Origin: Prochlorococcus sp. MIT 0603
Lineage (GTDB): Bacteria > Cyanobacteriota > Cyanobacteriia > PCC-6307 > Cyanobiaceae
DNA: 64,000 bases
Reading direction: 5' to 3'
Assembly: GCF_000760215.1 (NCBI RefSeq)
Contig: NZ_JNAW01000002.1
Location: 466,300 to 530,299, forward strand
Positions 9,733-19,099 of this stretch are shown here, piece after piece (position 1 is the first letter of the stretch; each line of letters begins with the position of its first letter). The notes below the pieces were generated by a model that worked only from the letters and a program-made list of their open reading frames with translations, had not been told where the DNA came from and ran no database searches. The translations under genes and the position numbers were made by a program.

Positions 9733-11643
9733 CTAAACTATTTTTGAGATTAATTTCCCCATAAGATCAGCACTCCTTTTTTGAAAGCCTGACATCTTGC
9801 TTGGATCTAACCCACCTATGCTTAAACAGGCCATCTCATAAAGATGAATCGAGATTTCTTTTATAAGGTTTTGATTTTGAGAGTTTCCATCAGTCCCAAT
9901 AATGATTGAACTTGCTTTAAGCTTTTCTAAGCCTTTGATCATGGGATGGCATTTGTTAATTAAAAGAACATGACTGTCAGGCAGCCCAGGTAGCTTTTGT
10001 TCCATTAGTGCGCCCATATCAGTTATCCGTCTAAGTTGCTCTGGTAAAAGAATCATTGCTGGAACATCACTATTGGTTTTTAATTCTTTAATCTGAACTG
10101 TAACTTTTGTATTTTCTAAAGATTTTTCTATCATTTCTTTTAGAGCTTCTGTTTTGTTTTCTCCTTCCAAATTAGTTATCTCAGGATTTTTGTCTTTTTC
10201 TTGGTCTTCTATTTCTGAATCAACTCTCTGAAATAACACTTTTTCTTTTTTAGACTCTATCCAGGGTATAAATTGAGAATCTATAACAGTGTCAGCTAAT
10301 AACACTTCAAAACCTTGCGATTTCCATAAAGCTAGAGGATTGGCTTGTGCTATTTCATCCGTGCAATATAGTATTTTGATGTCTTCAGAATTTTCTTCTT
10401 TACTTACTCTTTCTATGTAATCTTTTATAGAAGTATAGTATTTATTATCATTTGATATTATAGAATCATCCTCAGAAAAACTATTTTCTCTAGTTGTTCT
10501 GTAGATAATTAAGTCGTCTACTTGCTCGCCAAATTTCTCATCCTCCATCGCTCCAATCTTAATAAATGGTGCAATTGAATCCCATGCATTTGCATAAAAT
10601 TTTGCTTCATCTTCCTTAAGATTTTTTAGCTTTGAGGCGATTTTCTTTGAAATAAAATTACCTATAGATCTTACTTTCCTGTTTGACTGTAAAGCACTTC
10701 TGCTTACGTTTAGAGGTATGTCAGTTGAATCTAATACTCCTCTTAGGGGTAATAGATACCTTGGAACAACTTCTTTAATTGAATCACTAACAAATACTTG
10801 ATTGCTATACAATTTAATTTCACCAGTTTCCCAATCGGCTCTGCCACTTATTTTTGGAAAATATAATATACCTTGCAGATTATAAGGATAATCTGTATTT
10901 AAATGAACCCAAAAAAGAGGGTCACCTTGAAAGGGATATAAATAATTATAGAAATCAATATAATCTTTATCTTCCATTTCATTTGAATTTTTTCGCCATG
11001 GGGCAACTCTCTTATTTATAGACTCGCCAGATAGGTATATATCTATAGGCATAAAATCACAGTATTTTCTGACTAAATTTTTTATTCTTTCTGGTTCTAT
11101 ATATTCCATTTCTTCTTCCATTAAATATAAAATTATATCTGTTCCAATATCTTCCCTTTCTGTTTTCTCTAGGCTAAACTTAGGAGAGCCATCACATTTC
11201 CACTTTACGGAAGTAGAATCTTTAACTGCCGATTTAGTAATAATCTCAACATTCTCAGCTACCATAAAACTCGAGTAAAAACCTAAACCAAAATGACCTA
11301 TTATGCCTTCTTCAGATTGTTCGTATTTTTTTAGGAATTCTTCTGCACTTGAAAATGCGACTTGATTAATATACTTCTTGACTTCATCAGAAGTCATACC
11401 AATTCCATTATCAGAAAATCTAATAGATTTCTGCTCTTTATCAATAGTTATATCTATTCTTCCTTCATCTGATGACTCACAGTCTCCAGCTAGAGAAGCC
11501 ATTCTTCTTTTACTTATTGCATCTACTGCATTGCTGATAAGTTCTCTTAGAAATATTTCATGATCTGAATAAACTGCTTTTTTTATAATAGGGAATATAT
11601 TTTCAGTATGTATCTGAATCTGTCCTTCTTCGATTACTGCCAT
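9733..11643 (-). CDS. htpG: Chaperone HtpG (Hsp90)
   Basis: Bacterial Hsp90, an ATP-dependent dimeric chaperone. The 636-residue protein has the GHKL ATPase domain (about 1-220) with LISNAVDAI, the ATP-lid motif DNGIGMT and GHFGLGFYSSFMVA, the middle domain with LPLRGVLDSTDIPLNVSRSALQ (catalytic arginine), and a C-terminal dimerisation domain. In cyanobacteria HtpG helps in heat, cold and oxidative stress and interacts with phycobilisome linkers and tetrapyrrole enzymes; Prochlorococcus lacks phycobilisomes, so only the general role applies. ATG start at 11643; upstream gap 80 nt to the ferredoxin stop. Confidence 0.97.
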   Translation of the reverse strand: MAVIEEGQIQIHTENIFPIIKKAVYSDHEIFLRELISNAVDAISKRRMASLAGDCESSDEGRIDITIDKEQKSIRFSDNGIGMTSDEVKKYINQVAFSSAEEFLKKYEQSEEGIIGHFGLGFYSSFMVAENVEIITKSAVKDSTSVKWKCDGSPKFSLEKTEREDIGTDIILYLMEEEMEYIEPERIKNLVRKYCDFMPIDIYLSGESINKRVAPWRKNSNEMEDKDYIDFYNYLYPFQGDPLFWVHLNTDYPYNLQGILYFPKISGRADWETGEIKLYSNQVFVSDSIKEVVPRYLLPLRGVLDSTDIPLNVSRSALQSNRKVRSIGNFISKKIASKLKNLKEDEAKFYANAWDSIAPFIKIGAMEDEKFGEQVDDLIIYRTTRENSFSEDDSIISNDNKYYTSIKDYIERVSKEENSEDIKILYCTDEIAQANPLALWKSQGFEVLLADTVIDSQFIPWIESKKEKVLFQRVDSEIEDQEKDKNPEITNLEGENKTEALKEMIEKSLENTKVTVQIKELKTNSDVPAMILLPEQLRRITDMGALMEQKLPGLPDSHVLLINKCHPMIKGLEKLKASSIIIGTDGNSQNQNLIKEISIHLYEMACLSIGGLDPSKMSGFQKRSADLMGKLISKIV

Positions 11644-11723
11644 GGTCTTAAAATTTAGATTGGTATTGCTTATTTCATTTTAATTAGCATATTAAACTTA
11701 GCTGGGGTATTCACCGAACAATT

Positions 11724-11951
11724 TTATTTATACGTTTTTTGCTCGTTAGCTCTTTCTTCAGGTATTACCGCACCTTGTATTGGACAAACTGCTAAGCAAA
11801 CCCCACAGTCAATGCATTTGGAGAATTCAATAAAATAAAAATTTGTACCTTTTTGATTCTTTCCATCCCTTTGCTTAATGCAATCCACAGGACATGCTTC
11901 AACACAAAGTGCTATACCTTCGCATAAATCACTTTTTATAGAATGCGGCAT
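11724..11951 (-). CDS. 2[4Fe-4S] ferredoxin
   Basis: Electron carrier of 75 residues. Two cysteine clusters are visible: CEGIALCVEACPVDC near residues 8-22 and CIDCGVCLAVCPIQG near 45-60. The second is a classic CxxCxxCxxxCP; the first has CxxxxxCxxxCP, a wider spacing than the canonical CxxC, as in cyanobacterial bacterial-type ferredoxins. I chose the ATG at 11951 because it sits 4 nt after the hisZ stop, whereas an ATG at 11972 would overlap hisZ. The partner enzyme is not evident from the neighbours. Confidence 0.85.
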   Translation of the reverse strand: MPHSIKSDLCEGIALCVEACPVDCIKQRDGKNQKGTNFYFIEFSKCIDCGVCLAVCPIQGAVIPEERANEQKTYK

Positions 11952-11955
11952 TTGA

Positions 11956-13131
11956 TTATGATATCCATTCAACTCTATCGAAGCTTCTTTTGATCGATAT
12001 TTCTTTTGCTAATGATTTAGTTTCACATGGATTTAGTTCAACCATGGCAATAACTCCTTTATCATGTAATTGAGATTGAAGTATAAGTGCATCTTGATAT
12101 AGTTTATTATCATTATATGCTATAAGAACCTTTTCCTGTCTATCTTTTATACTACTTATTTCTTCTTGCATCTCACGAATATTGTCTATTGAGAATGAAA
12201 AGCCAGCACCTGTTTCTTCTTTATTAGTTTCACTAAATATGTTTATTAATTCATCATATCTGCCTCCTCTTGCTATAATTTTTGGGCAATAATTATATTT
12301 GCAAGTTAGCTCAAAAATTAATCCTGTATATAAATCAAAATGAGATAAATAAGTTGGATCTAGTTGAATTTTAACGCCATGAGTAGAAGCAATTGGTTCT
12401 ATTATATTAAAAAGACGTTTAAGTTCATTAAATATATTGTTTCGTCCATATATTGATTCTAAACTATCCAAAACATTTTTAGGATTTCCTCGGATTTTAA
12501 GTACTTCTTTTAACTTTTGTTTTACATCGCTATCTGTTATATGATTTTCTATATTAATGAGATCAAAATTTGACAAGAAATTTTCAATATTTTTAGTGAC
12601 TTTACCATTTAAGTCTTTAAGAATTAAATTGAATAATGATTTATGCCCTATTAAAAGTATTGGATTGTCTAAATCTCGTATCTTTAATATGTTTAAAGCC
12701 TCTAGAAGCAAATAGAGAAGTTCAACTTCTGCATTAACACCTGATATGCCTATTAGTTCTACTCCACTTTGGAGTTGTTCTTCCACTAAATATTTACCAT
12801 CACAGTCTTCATTGCTTTTGAAAACTGTACCGGTCGCCCAAAGTCTTAGTGGACGTTGTTTGTTAGCAAGTCTGGTAGTAGCTGCTCTGGCTATAGAGGC
12901 TGTCATTTCTGGTCTTAAACCAAGTGGTTCATCTGCAACAATCTTGACAATCTCTTTGTCTGATATGGCCCCTCCAGCAATTAATGTTTCTAATCTTTCT
13001 ACATTTGGTGGGGACACTTCTTCGTATCCCCATTGTTTGTACAAATGGGATAATTTTGATGTTAATTCTTGATTCCTTTGAACCTGTTTAGGGTTAAGGT
13101 CTTTACTCCCAAAGGCAGCTTGTATTGGCAT
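11956..13131 (-). CDS. hisZ: ATP phosphoribosyltransferase regulatory subunit
   Basis: Histidyl-tRNA synthetase paralogue that binds and activates the short form of HisG in the first step of histidine synthesis. The 391-residue product keeps class II folds (motif 2-like RPEMTASIARAATTRL and LRLWATGTVFKSNED; motif 3-like GAGFSFSIDNI) but lacks the C-terminal anticodon domain of HisS and starts with HisZ-like MPIQAAFGSKDLNPKQ. It is followed after 4 nt by the ferredoxin gene and preceded by the inositol-monophosphatase-family gene 44 nt upstream. Confidence 0.92.
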   Translation of the reverse strand: MPIQAAFGSKDLNPKQVQRNQELTSKLSHLYKQWGYEEVSPPNVERLETLIAGGAISDKEIVKIVADEPLGLRPEMTASIARAATTRLANKQRPLRLWATGTVFKSNEDCDGKYLVEEQLQSGVELIGISGVNAEVELLYLLLEALNILKIRDLDNPILLIGHKSLFNLILKDLNGKVTKNIENFLSNFDLINIENHITDSDVKQKLKEVLKIRGNPKNVLDSLESIYGRNNIFNELKRLFNIIEPIASTHGVKIQLDPTYLSHFDLYTGLIFELTCKYNYCPKIIARGGRYDELINIFSETNKEETGAGFSFSIDNIREMQEEISSIKDRQEKVLIAYNDNKLYQDALILQSQLHDKGVIAMVELNPCETKSLAKEISIKRSFDRVEWIS

Positions 13132-13175
13132 TGCTAATTTGATTATGTAAGTGGTTGATGACTCATGTTTGTTGA

Positions 13176-14039
13176 TTATCCTCCAAAAGACTTTGCCTCC
13201 AGAGGTTTAACTTTACTTAGTTCAAATACAAGCTCTTGTTGAATATATGGGTTGCAGGCAAGAATCCTACCTGTTTTCAGATTGAATGTACTATTTTTAT
13301 AGTCACTAACAATTCCTCCTGCCAGTTCAACAATTGGTACTCCAGCGGCAATGTCCCATGGGGACAAGCCTCGTTCCCAATAGCCATCTAATCTTCCCGC
13401 AGCAATAAATGCTAGGTCCAGTGCTGCTGATCCACCTCTTCTAACACCATGGGATTTATTTGTTAACCAACAAAACTCTGCATAGTTATTATCTGGTGTA
13501 GTTTTTCTGTCGTAAGCAAAGCCAGTCACTAGTAGAGATTCGTTTAGTGTTTTGACTGATGAAACTGAAAGACTTTCATTATTACAAAAGGAACCAAGTC
13601 CTGGGCAAGCCCAGTAAGTCTCATTGAAAAATGGAATTCTAATAGACCCAAGTAAAGGCCTTCCTTTCCATGCTAGTCCTATAGAACATGCAAAGAATGG
13701 GTATCCATGTGCATAATTCGTTGTACCGTCTAATGGATCTATGTACCATATATAATCAGTATTAGGACCAGAAATCCCTGATTCTTCCGCAAATATGCCA
13801 ATTTCAGGTGTTTCACTATTTAGGAATGAAATCACTTCCTTTTCAGCTTCAATATCTGCATTCGTTACTAGATCACCTTGAACACTCTTGCTATTAATCG
13901 AATCAATTTTTCGATAATATTTCATTAATATCCCCCCGCCAATTTCACTAGCCTTACGCGATACTAGGGAGAGTCGGTCTAATTCTCTTTTTGTTAAGCA
14001 AGAATCACTTGCAACTTGTTCGCAAATACGTTTATTCAT
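13176..14039 (-). CDS. Inositol monophosphatase family protein
   Basis: Metal-dependent sugar-phosphate phosphatase of the IMPase fold. The signature DPLDGTTNYAHG (about residues 101-112), the upstream EE pair in FAEESG, and the C-terminal WDIAAGVPIVELAGG give all ligand residues of the two- or three-metal site. Length 287 residues, slightly longer than E. coli SuhB. The true substrate may be inositol phosphate, histidinol phosphate or another sugar phosphate; since hisZ is next downstream, a histidinol-phosphatase role deserves mention but is not shown. ATG start at 14039. Confidence 0.88.
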   Translation of the reverse strand: MNKRICEQVASDSCLTKRELDRLSLVSRKASEIGGGILMKYYRKIDSINSKSVQGDLVTNADIEAEKEVISFLNSETPEIGIFAEESGISGPNTDYIWYIDPLDGTTNYAHGYPFFACSIGLAWKGRPLLGSIRIPFFNETYWACPGLGSFCNNESLSVSSVKTLNESLLVTGFAYDRKTTPDNNYAEFCWLTNKSHGVRRGGSAALDLAFIAAGRLDGYWERGLSPWDIAAGVPIVELAGGIVSDYKNSTFNLKTGRILACNPYIQQELVFELSKVKPLEAKSFGG

Positions 14040-14132
14040 TAGGTAATACCTGTTAATTAGTTTGTATTCAAATATTTAATATTATTGATCTCTTAGTTCC
14101 TGCTAGATTTATTAAGTTCATAAAGAACATCA

Positions 14133-14219
14133 GGAGAGGTGGCCGAGCGGTCGAAGGCGCAGCACTGGAAATGCTGTATAGGGGCAACTCTATCGAGGGT
14201 TCGAATCCCTCCCTCTCCG
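14133..14219 (+). tRNA. tRNA-Ser (GGA)
   Basis: An 87-nt class II tRNA. Acceptor arms GGAGAGG and CCTCTCC pair fully with discriminator G, the anticodon stem CAGCA/TGCTG holds GGA at 14167-14169, a long variable arm is formed around TATAGGGGCAACTCTATC, and GTTCGAATC gives the T loop. CCA is not encoded. It sits alone on the plus strand between two minus-strand genes. Confidence 0.97.
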
Positions 14220-14278
14220 TATTAAAACATGAGAATAATCTTGTCATATTTTTCTAATAGATATTATTTAATTGCATA

Positions 14279-15070
14279 TCAACCAAACTTACCTTCGATA
14301 TAGTCCTTAGTTTCTTTTCGATCTGGATTGTTAAATAATTTTTTAGTGTTACTAAATTCTACTAAGTACCCAGTTTTCCCTCCACTTCCTGACTCTGCAT
14401 TATAAAAGGCTGTCATGTCACTAACTCTAAGGGCTTGTTGCATATTATGAGTAACTATAATAATGGTAAATGATTTCTTTAATTCATGCATTGTTTCTTC
14501 AATTTTTAAAGTCGATATAGGGTCTAGTGCTGAGCATGGTTCATCCATAAGTATTACATCAGGTTCAATTGCTATTGTTCTTGCTATGCATAGTCTTTGT
14601 TGCTGTCCTCCTGAGAGACTATACCCACTATCTTTTAATTTATCTTTGCATTCATCCCAAACTGCTGCCTTCTTAAGTGACTTTTCAATCAATTCATCCA
14701 TATCTCCTTTGTATCCATTGACTCTGGCTCCAAAAGCTATATTTTCATAGATGCTTTTTGGGAAAGGATTTGGCTGTTGAAATACCATGCCTATTCGTCT
14801 TCTCACTTCTATTGGATCAATATTAGGGTTGTATAAATCTTGCCCCTCGTACAAAACCCTACCTTTAAGAGAGCAATTCGGTATGAGGTCATTCATTCTA
14901 TTAAGTGACCTAAGAATGGTTGATTTGCCACAACCAGAAGGGCCTATTAGGGCAGTAACTTTACCAGAAGGTATTTTCAAATATACATTTCTGACAGCAA
15001 CTTTTTCAGCATAACTAATGCTTACATTTTCAAGCTCAATTTTTGTTTTAGTTTTATTCTCTGATGACAT
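14279..15070 (-). CDS. pstB: Phosphate ABC transporter ATP-binding protein
   Basis: ATPase of the high-affinity phosphate importer. Walker [10 protein letters not shown], the Q-loop [18 protein letters not shown], signature [16 protein letters not shown] and Walker B VILMDEP with the D-loop SALDP are all intact. At 263 residues it is full length and the sequence matches PstB rather than other ABC ATPases (LNRMNDLIP). It follows pstA after 4 nt, completing pstC-pstA-pstB. No pstS or phoU gene is in the window. Confidence 0.97.
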   Translation of the reverse strand: MSSENKTKTKIELENVSISYAEKVAVRNVYLKIPSGKVTALIGPSGCGKSTILRSLNRMNDLIPNCSLKGRVLYEGQDLYNPNIDPIEVRRRIGMVFQQPNPFPKSIYENIAFGARVNGYKGDMDELIEKSLKKAAVWDECKDKLKDSGYSLSGGQQQRLCIARTIAIEPDVILMDEPCSALDPISTLKIEETMHELKKSFTIIIVTHNMQQALRVSDMTAFYNAESGSGGKTGYLVEFSNTKKLFNNPDRKETKDYIEGKFG

Positions 15071-15074
15071 ATCT

Positions 15075-15998
15075 TTACAATTTGTATGTAGTTCTTGATA
15101 TCATTTTAGCGATTATATTTATAAATAGTATCATTATGAGCAAGACACATGAAGCGGCCCAAGCAAGTTGGTTTTGCGCTGCATAAGGTTCTAAGGCAAA
15201 ATTATAAATAAGTACTGATAAAGATGAAATCTCAAAGAAAATATCATTAATACTAGATATATGATAATAGGAAAATAATGCTGTAAATATAAGTGGAGCA
15301 GTTTCTCCTGATGCTCTTGCTATACTAAGAAGTATTCCTGTTAGAATATTCTTTCTAGCAGCAGGTAATGTTATCTCTAATATAGTAGTTTTTTTCGATG
15401 CTCCTATACCTAAAGCACCTCTTCTAAGGTCGTCAGGGACTAATTTTAATCCTTCATCGGTAGTTTTTATAATAATAGGGAGCATAAGTATAGATAAAGC
15501 CATAGCACCTGCAAGGGCACTGAATGTACTCCCAAATAATACTTTTGTGACAACAATTATTGCATAAATGAATACACCAGCAATTATTGATGGAACACCT
15601 GCTAAAACATTAGTTCCAAATCTAATAAACCTTGAAAATACATTTAAATTGTTAGAGTATTCTGCTAAATAGATACCAGTTCCAACACCAATCGGAATAG
15701 AAAATAAACACGCAATTGAAGTAACTATTACTGTGCCAACTATTGCATTGCCTATACCTCCTGCAGAAGAGAAATCACCTCCTGGGGGTTGGGGTTCTAG
15801 AAATAGAATATCTAGACTTATTGCTGAGGATCCCTTGACCAGGACATATAATAAAACAAGAACTAATGGGACTAATGATATTAACGTAAAAATAATTGAG
15901 CAATATGTAAGAAGCTTGTTAGTAATACTTCTATAACTATATGCTCTGTATCTCAATGATTGTGTTTTAACAAATGTTTTATTGTTAATTTCTTTCAT
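15075..15998 (-). CDS. pstA: Phosphate ABC transporter permease PstA
   Basis: Second membrane subunit of the phosphate importer, 307 residues with about six membrane spans. The coupling-helix EAA loop reads [31 protein letters not shown], and [16 protein letters not shown] follows as in other PstA proteins. It lies 6 nt after pstC and 4 nt before pstB. An N-terminal stretch of about 30 residues before the first span is basic and likely cytoplasmic. Confidence 0.95.
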   Translation of the reverse strand: MKEINNKTFVKTQSLRYRAYSYRSITNKLLTYCSIIFTLISLVPLVLVLLYVLVKGSSAISLDILFLEPQPPGGDFSSAGGIGNAIVGTVIVTSIACLFSIPIGVGTGIYLAEYSNNLNVFSRFIRFGTNVLAGVPSIIAGVFIYAIIVVTKVLFGSTFSALAGAMALSILMLPIIIKTTDEGLKLVPDDLRRGALGIGASKKTTILEITLPAARKNILTGILLSIARASGETAPLIFTALFSYYHISSINDIFFEISSLSVLIYNFALEPYAAQNQLAWAASCVLLIMILFINIIAKMISRTTYKL

Positions 15999-16004
15999 TC
16001 TTGA

Positions 16005-16955
16005 TTAATATTTGAGGCTTAATTTTCTAACAAGCCATTGTGCAAAGATATTAATTATTAGAGTCATTAGCATTAAAATAAATGCTGCATACATTAGAGA
16101 TGAGACTTGGCTGCCATCAGCTTCTCCAAATTGATTAGCTAGCAAGGCTGAAATGGTATATCCAGGAGCAAATATCGACCAACTAAAGTTATTAGAATTT
16201 CCTATTATCATTGTCACAGCCATGGTCTCTCCCATTGCTCTTCCCAATGCAAGTAACACTCCACCAGCTATTCCGGATATCGAGGCAGGTAGTATTACAT
16301 TGAATAATGAACTCCATCTTGATGCACCAATACCATAAGCTGCTTCTCTTAATTTTTTAGGTACTTGTTCTAGGGAATCCCTTGATATAGAAGTAATAAT
16401 TGGCAGTATCATAACAACAAGAATTATTATTGCAGGTGCTATTGAAGGACCAACTGCTTCTGAACTGAAGAATGGTATCCATCCAAATTGATTGTGTATA
16501 TAATTAAATACTGGTCGAAGAAAGGGCTCCATAATAAACACAGCCCATAGACCTAATATCACCGAAGGAATTGCTGCTAATAGTTCTATCATTAGTCCAA
16601 TAACTTCAGAAAATTGCTTTGGTAAAATATTCTCTGTAAGTAGTATTGCTGTTCCTACTCCTAATGGTATTGCAGCTAAGAGAGCAATAATTGAAGTAAT
16701 CAGAGTACCGTATATAGCTGTAAAAGCTCCATATTTACTATTTACTGGATCCCACTCTGATGTGATAAGAAAGTTAAATCCATATCTGTCTATTGACTCT
16801 CTGGATTCAAGATAAACAACAACAAATATTGATATTAGAAGAAGGGCTAATATTATAGCCATAGACAACGAAAAGTTTTTAAAACTTGAGTCTATCCACT
16901 TTTCCAAGGAAGAACGGAATCTTAATGAGAATTGTTCTTTTTTCGCTTGGTTCAC
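16005..16955 (-). CDS. pstC: Phosphate ABC transporter permease PstC
   Basis: First membrane subunit of the phosphate importer, 316 residues. The coupling loop LREAAYGIGASRWSSLFNVILPASISG and GRAMGETMAVTMIIGNSNN are characteristic. The first span lies near residues 28-50, followed by a periplasmic region with SEWDPVNSKYGAFTAIYGTL. It is first in the pst operon; 149 nt separate it from divergent dnaK, and a terminator-like hairpin lies in that gap. I see no convincing tandem Pho-box repeats. Confidence 0.95.
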   Translation of the reverse strand: MNQAKKEQFSLRFRSSLEKWIDSSFKNFSLSMAIILALLLISIFVVVYLESRESIDRYGFNFLITSEWDPVNSKYGAFTAIYGTLITSIIALLAAIPLGVGTAILLTENILPKQFSEVIGLMIELLAAIPSVILGLWAVFIMEPFLRPVFNYIHNQFGWIPFFSSEAVGPSIAPAIIILVVMILPIITSISRDSLEQVPKKLREAAYGIGASRWSSLFNVILPASISGIAGGVLLALGRAMGETMAVTMIIGNSNNFSWSIFAPGYTISALLANQFGEADGSQVSSLMYAAFILMLMTLIINIFAQWLVRKLSLKY

Positions 16956-17045
16956 CAGCTTTTTATATCCACTATAAAATTAAGTCATGCATGCCTCTCT
17001 GGTCGAAATGTTTTTAAATGAAATTGCTTTAGGTTTTGCATTACT

Positions 17046-17073
17046 AAAAAAAGCCTTGGTTGATTAACCCAAG
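17046..17073 (-). terminator. Terminator-like hairpin upstream of pstC, minus orientation
   Basis: Read on the minus strand, CTTGGGTT and AACCAAG form a stem of about 7 bp with one bulge and a short loop (17055-17073), followed at once by GCTTTTTTT (17054-17046). This is a standard intrinsic terminator shape. It points toward pstC and lies about 90 nt before its ATG, with only dnaK antisense upstream. It could end an antisense or short leader transcript, or act as an attenuator of the pst operon. Confidence 0.5.
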
Positions 17074-17104
17074 ACCGTTAAATTAATTATAGATAAAAGT
17101 TTTT

Positions 17105-19099
17105 ATGGGGAGGATTGTTGGCATTGATCTTGGAACTACTAACTCCGTTATCGGAGTTTTAGAAGCTGGGCGACCATTTGTAATTGCCAATGCAGAAGGT
17201 TCTCGAACCACACCCTCTGTGATTGGCTATACCAAAGAATCAGAATTAGTAGTAGGCCAACAAGCACGAAGGCAACTTGTTCTTAACCCAAGGAACACTT
17301 TTTCAAATCTTAAGAGGTTTATTGGAAGATCATGGGATGAACTTGAAGAGAATACTCTTAATGTTCCCTATACTGTCAGAGCAAATGAGCAAGCATCTGT
17401 AAGGGTTGTATGTCCTGTTACAGAAAGGGAATATGCGCCAGAGGAATTAATGGGAAGCATCATAAGAAAATTGATTGATGATGCTGAGAAATATCTTGAG
17501 GAAACAATAGATTCTGCTGTAATTACTGTCCCTGCTTATTTTGACGACTCTCAACGGCAAGCAACTAGAGATGCAGCTCTGTTAGCTGGAGTGAAAGTAG
17601 AACGTATATTAAATGAACCTACAGCAGCTGCTTTAGCATACGGATTTGACAAAAGCTCTTCTTCTAGGGTTTTGGTGTTTGATCTTGGTGGAGGGACATT
17701 TGATATATCCTTGCTTAGGATCTCTAACGGAGTATTCGATGTAAAGGCAACATCAGGTGATACTCAGCTTGGGGGGAACGATTTTGATCAAAAGATAGTT
17801 GATTGGTTGGCAGATGATTTTCAAAAACAAAATAATATTGATTTAAGAAGGGATCGACAATCATTACAGCGTCTTTGTGAGGCAGCGGAAAAAGCTAAAC
17901 AAGAATTATCAGGACTAAATTCCACGCCTATTTCTTTACCATTTATAGCAACAGGTTCTAATGGCCCACTACATATAGAAACCACCTTGGAAAGGACTAT
18001 ATTTGAGAACCTTTGTAGGGATTTAATTGATCGATTGCTAAAACCTGTTCAGATTGCTCTTAATGATTCTGGTTGGACTGCAGAGGATATTAATGATGTT
18101 GTTTTGGTTGGTGGTAGCACCAGGATGCCAATGGTTCAGCAGCTTGTTAAAACAATAGTTCCTATTAACCCATCTCAATCTGTTAATCCAGATGAAGTAG
18201 TTGCTATAGGTGCAGCCGTTCAAGGTGGAATCCTTACAGGAGAACTTCGTGATCTTTTACTTAATGATGTAACACCATTGTCATTAGGCCTTGAGACGGT
18301 AGGAGGTCTTATGAAAGTCTTAATTCCTAGAAATACGCCAATACCAGTAAGGCAATCGGATGTTTTTAGCACTTCGGAATCGAATCAATCCTCTGTTGAA
18401 ATAAATGTCTGGCAAGGAGAGCGTCAATTAGCTGTAGATAATAAATCTTTGGGTAAATTTCGCTTATCCGGAATTCCACCTGCACCAAGAGGTGTTCCTC
18501 AAGTTCAGGTTGCTTTCGATATAGATGCAAATGGATTGCTACAAGTTAGTGCAACCGATAGAACAACAGGAAGAAAACAAACTGTAAGTATTAATGGTGG
18601 CTCAAATTTAAATGAAGATGAAGTCAATACCTTAATCCAGGAGGCAAAAGAAAAAGCAGATATTGACCGAAGAAAACGCGCTTCTATTGATCAAAAAAAC
18701 AATGCTTTAACAATGATTGCTCAAGCTGAGCGAAGATTAAGAGATGCTGCTCTTGAACTAGGTCCTTATGGAGCTGAAAGGCAGCAAAGAGCTGTAGAGA
18801 TAGCTCTTAGAGATGTTCAAGATTGTCTTGACAATAGTGAATTGGCTGAATTAGATATGGCCACTTCTTCTTTACAAGAAGCTTTGTTTGGGTTGAATCG
18901 TCGCATATCATCAGAAAAACGTACTGATAGCAACCCAATTCAGGGGATTAAAAATACATTTGGTTCGCTTAAAGATGAATTATTTTCCGATGATTATTGG
19001 GATGATGATCCTTGGGATTATCCACCTAATAATAGACAAAGGAATAATGATTACCCTCGTCGAGACATAGATAATTGGGATAATGACTTCTACAACTAA
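17105..19099 (+). CDS. dnaK: Chaperone DnaK (Hsp70), DnaK3-like
   Basis: Hsp70 of 664 residues. The nucleotide-binding domain is complete (GIDLGTTNSVIGVLEAG at the start, VFDLGGGTFDISLL, VVLVGGSTRMPMVQQ), followed by the substrate-binding domain (about 390-510) and helical lid. The C-terminus is not the usual Hsp70 EEVD-like tail but a stretch of about 35 residues dense in D, W, Y, N and P. Because a zinc-finger-less DnaJ follows with a 17-nt overlap and the tail is atypical, it most resembles the third, thylakoid-linked cyanobacterial paralogue; the paralogue call is inferred. ATG at 17105, with no GrpE nearby. Confidence 0.93.
   Translation: MGRIVGIDLGTTNSVIGVLEAGRPFVIANAEGSRTTPSVIGYTKESELVVGQQARRQLVLNPRNTFSNLKRFIGRSWDELEENTLNVPYTVRANEQASVRVVCPVTEREYAPEELMGSIIRKLIDDAEKYLEETIDSAVITVPAYFDDSQRQATRDAALLAGVKVERILNEPTAAALAYGFDKSSSSRVLVFDLGGGTFDISLLRISNGVFDVKATSGDTQLGGNDFDQKIVDWLADDFQKQNNIDLRRDRQSLQRLCEAAEKAKQELSGLNSTPISLPFIATGSNGPLHIETTLERTIFENLCRDLIDRLLKPVQIALNDSGWTAEDINDVVLVGGSTRMPMVQQLVKTIVPINPSQSVNPDEVVAIGAAVQGGILTGELRDLLLNDVTPLSLGLETVGGLMKVLIPRNTPIPVRQSDVFSTSESNQSSVEINVWQGERQLAVDNKSLGKFRLSGIPPAPRGVPQVQVAFDIDANGLLQVSATDRTTGRKQTVSINGGSNLNEDEVNTLIQEAKEKADIDRRKRASIDQKNNALTMIAQAERRLRDAALELGPYGAERQQRAVEIALRDVQDCLDNSELAELDMATSSLQEALFGLNRRISSEKRTDSNPIQGIKNTFGSLKDELFSDDYWDDDPWDYPPNNRQRNNDYPRRDIDNWDNDFYN

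Noticed and set aside
12746-13072. Plus-strand open frame opposite hisZ
   Set aside because: hisZ is complete on the minus strand and the antisense product is low-complexity serine-rich, typical of a shadow.
16956-17104. Pho box before pstC
   Set aside because: No tandem 8-nt repeats of the CTTAACC type with 3-nt spacing could be found on either strand.
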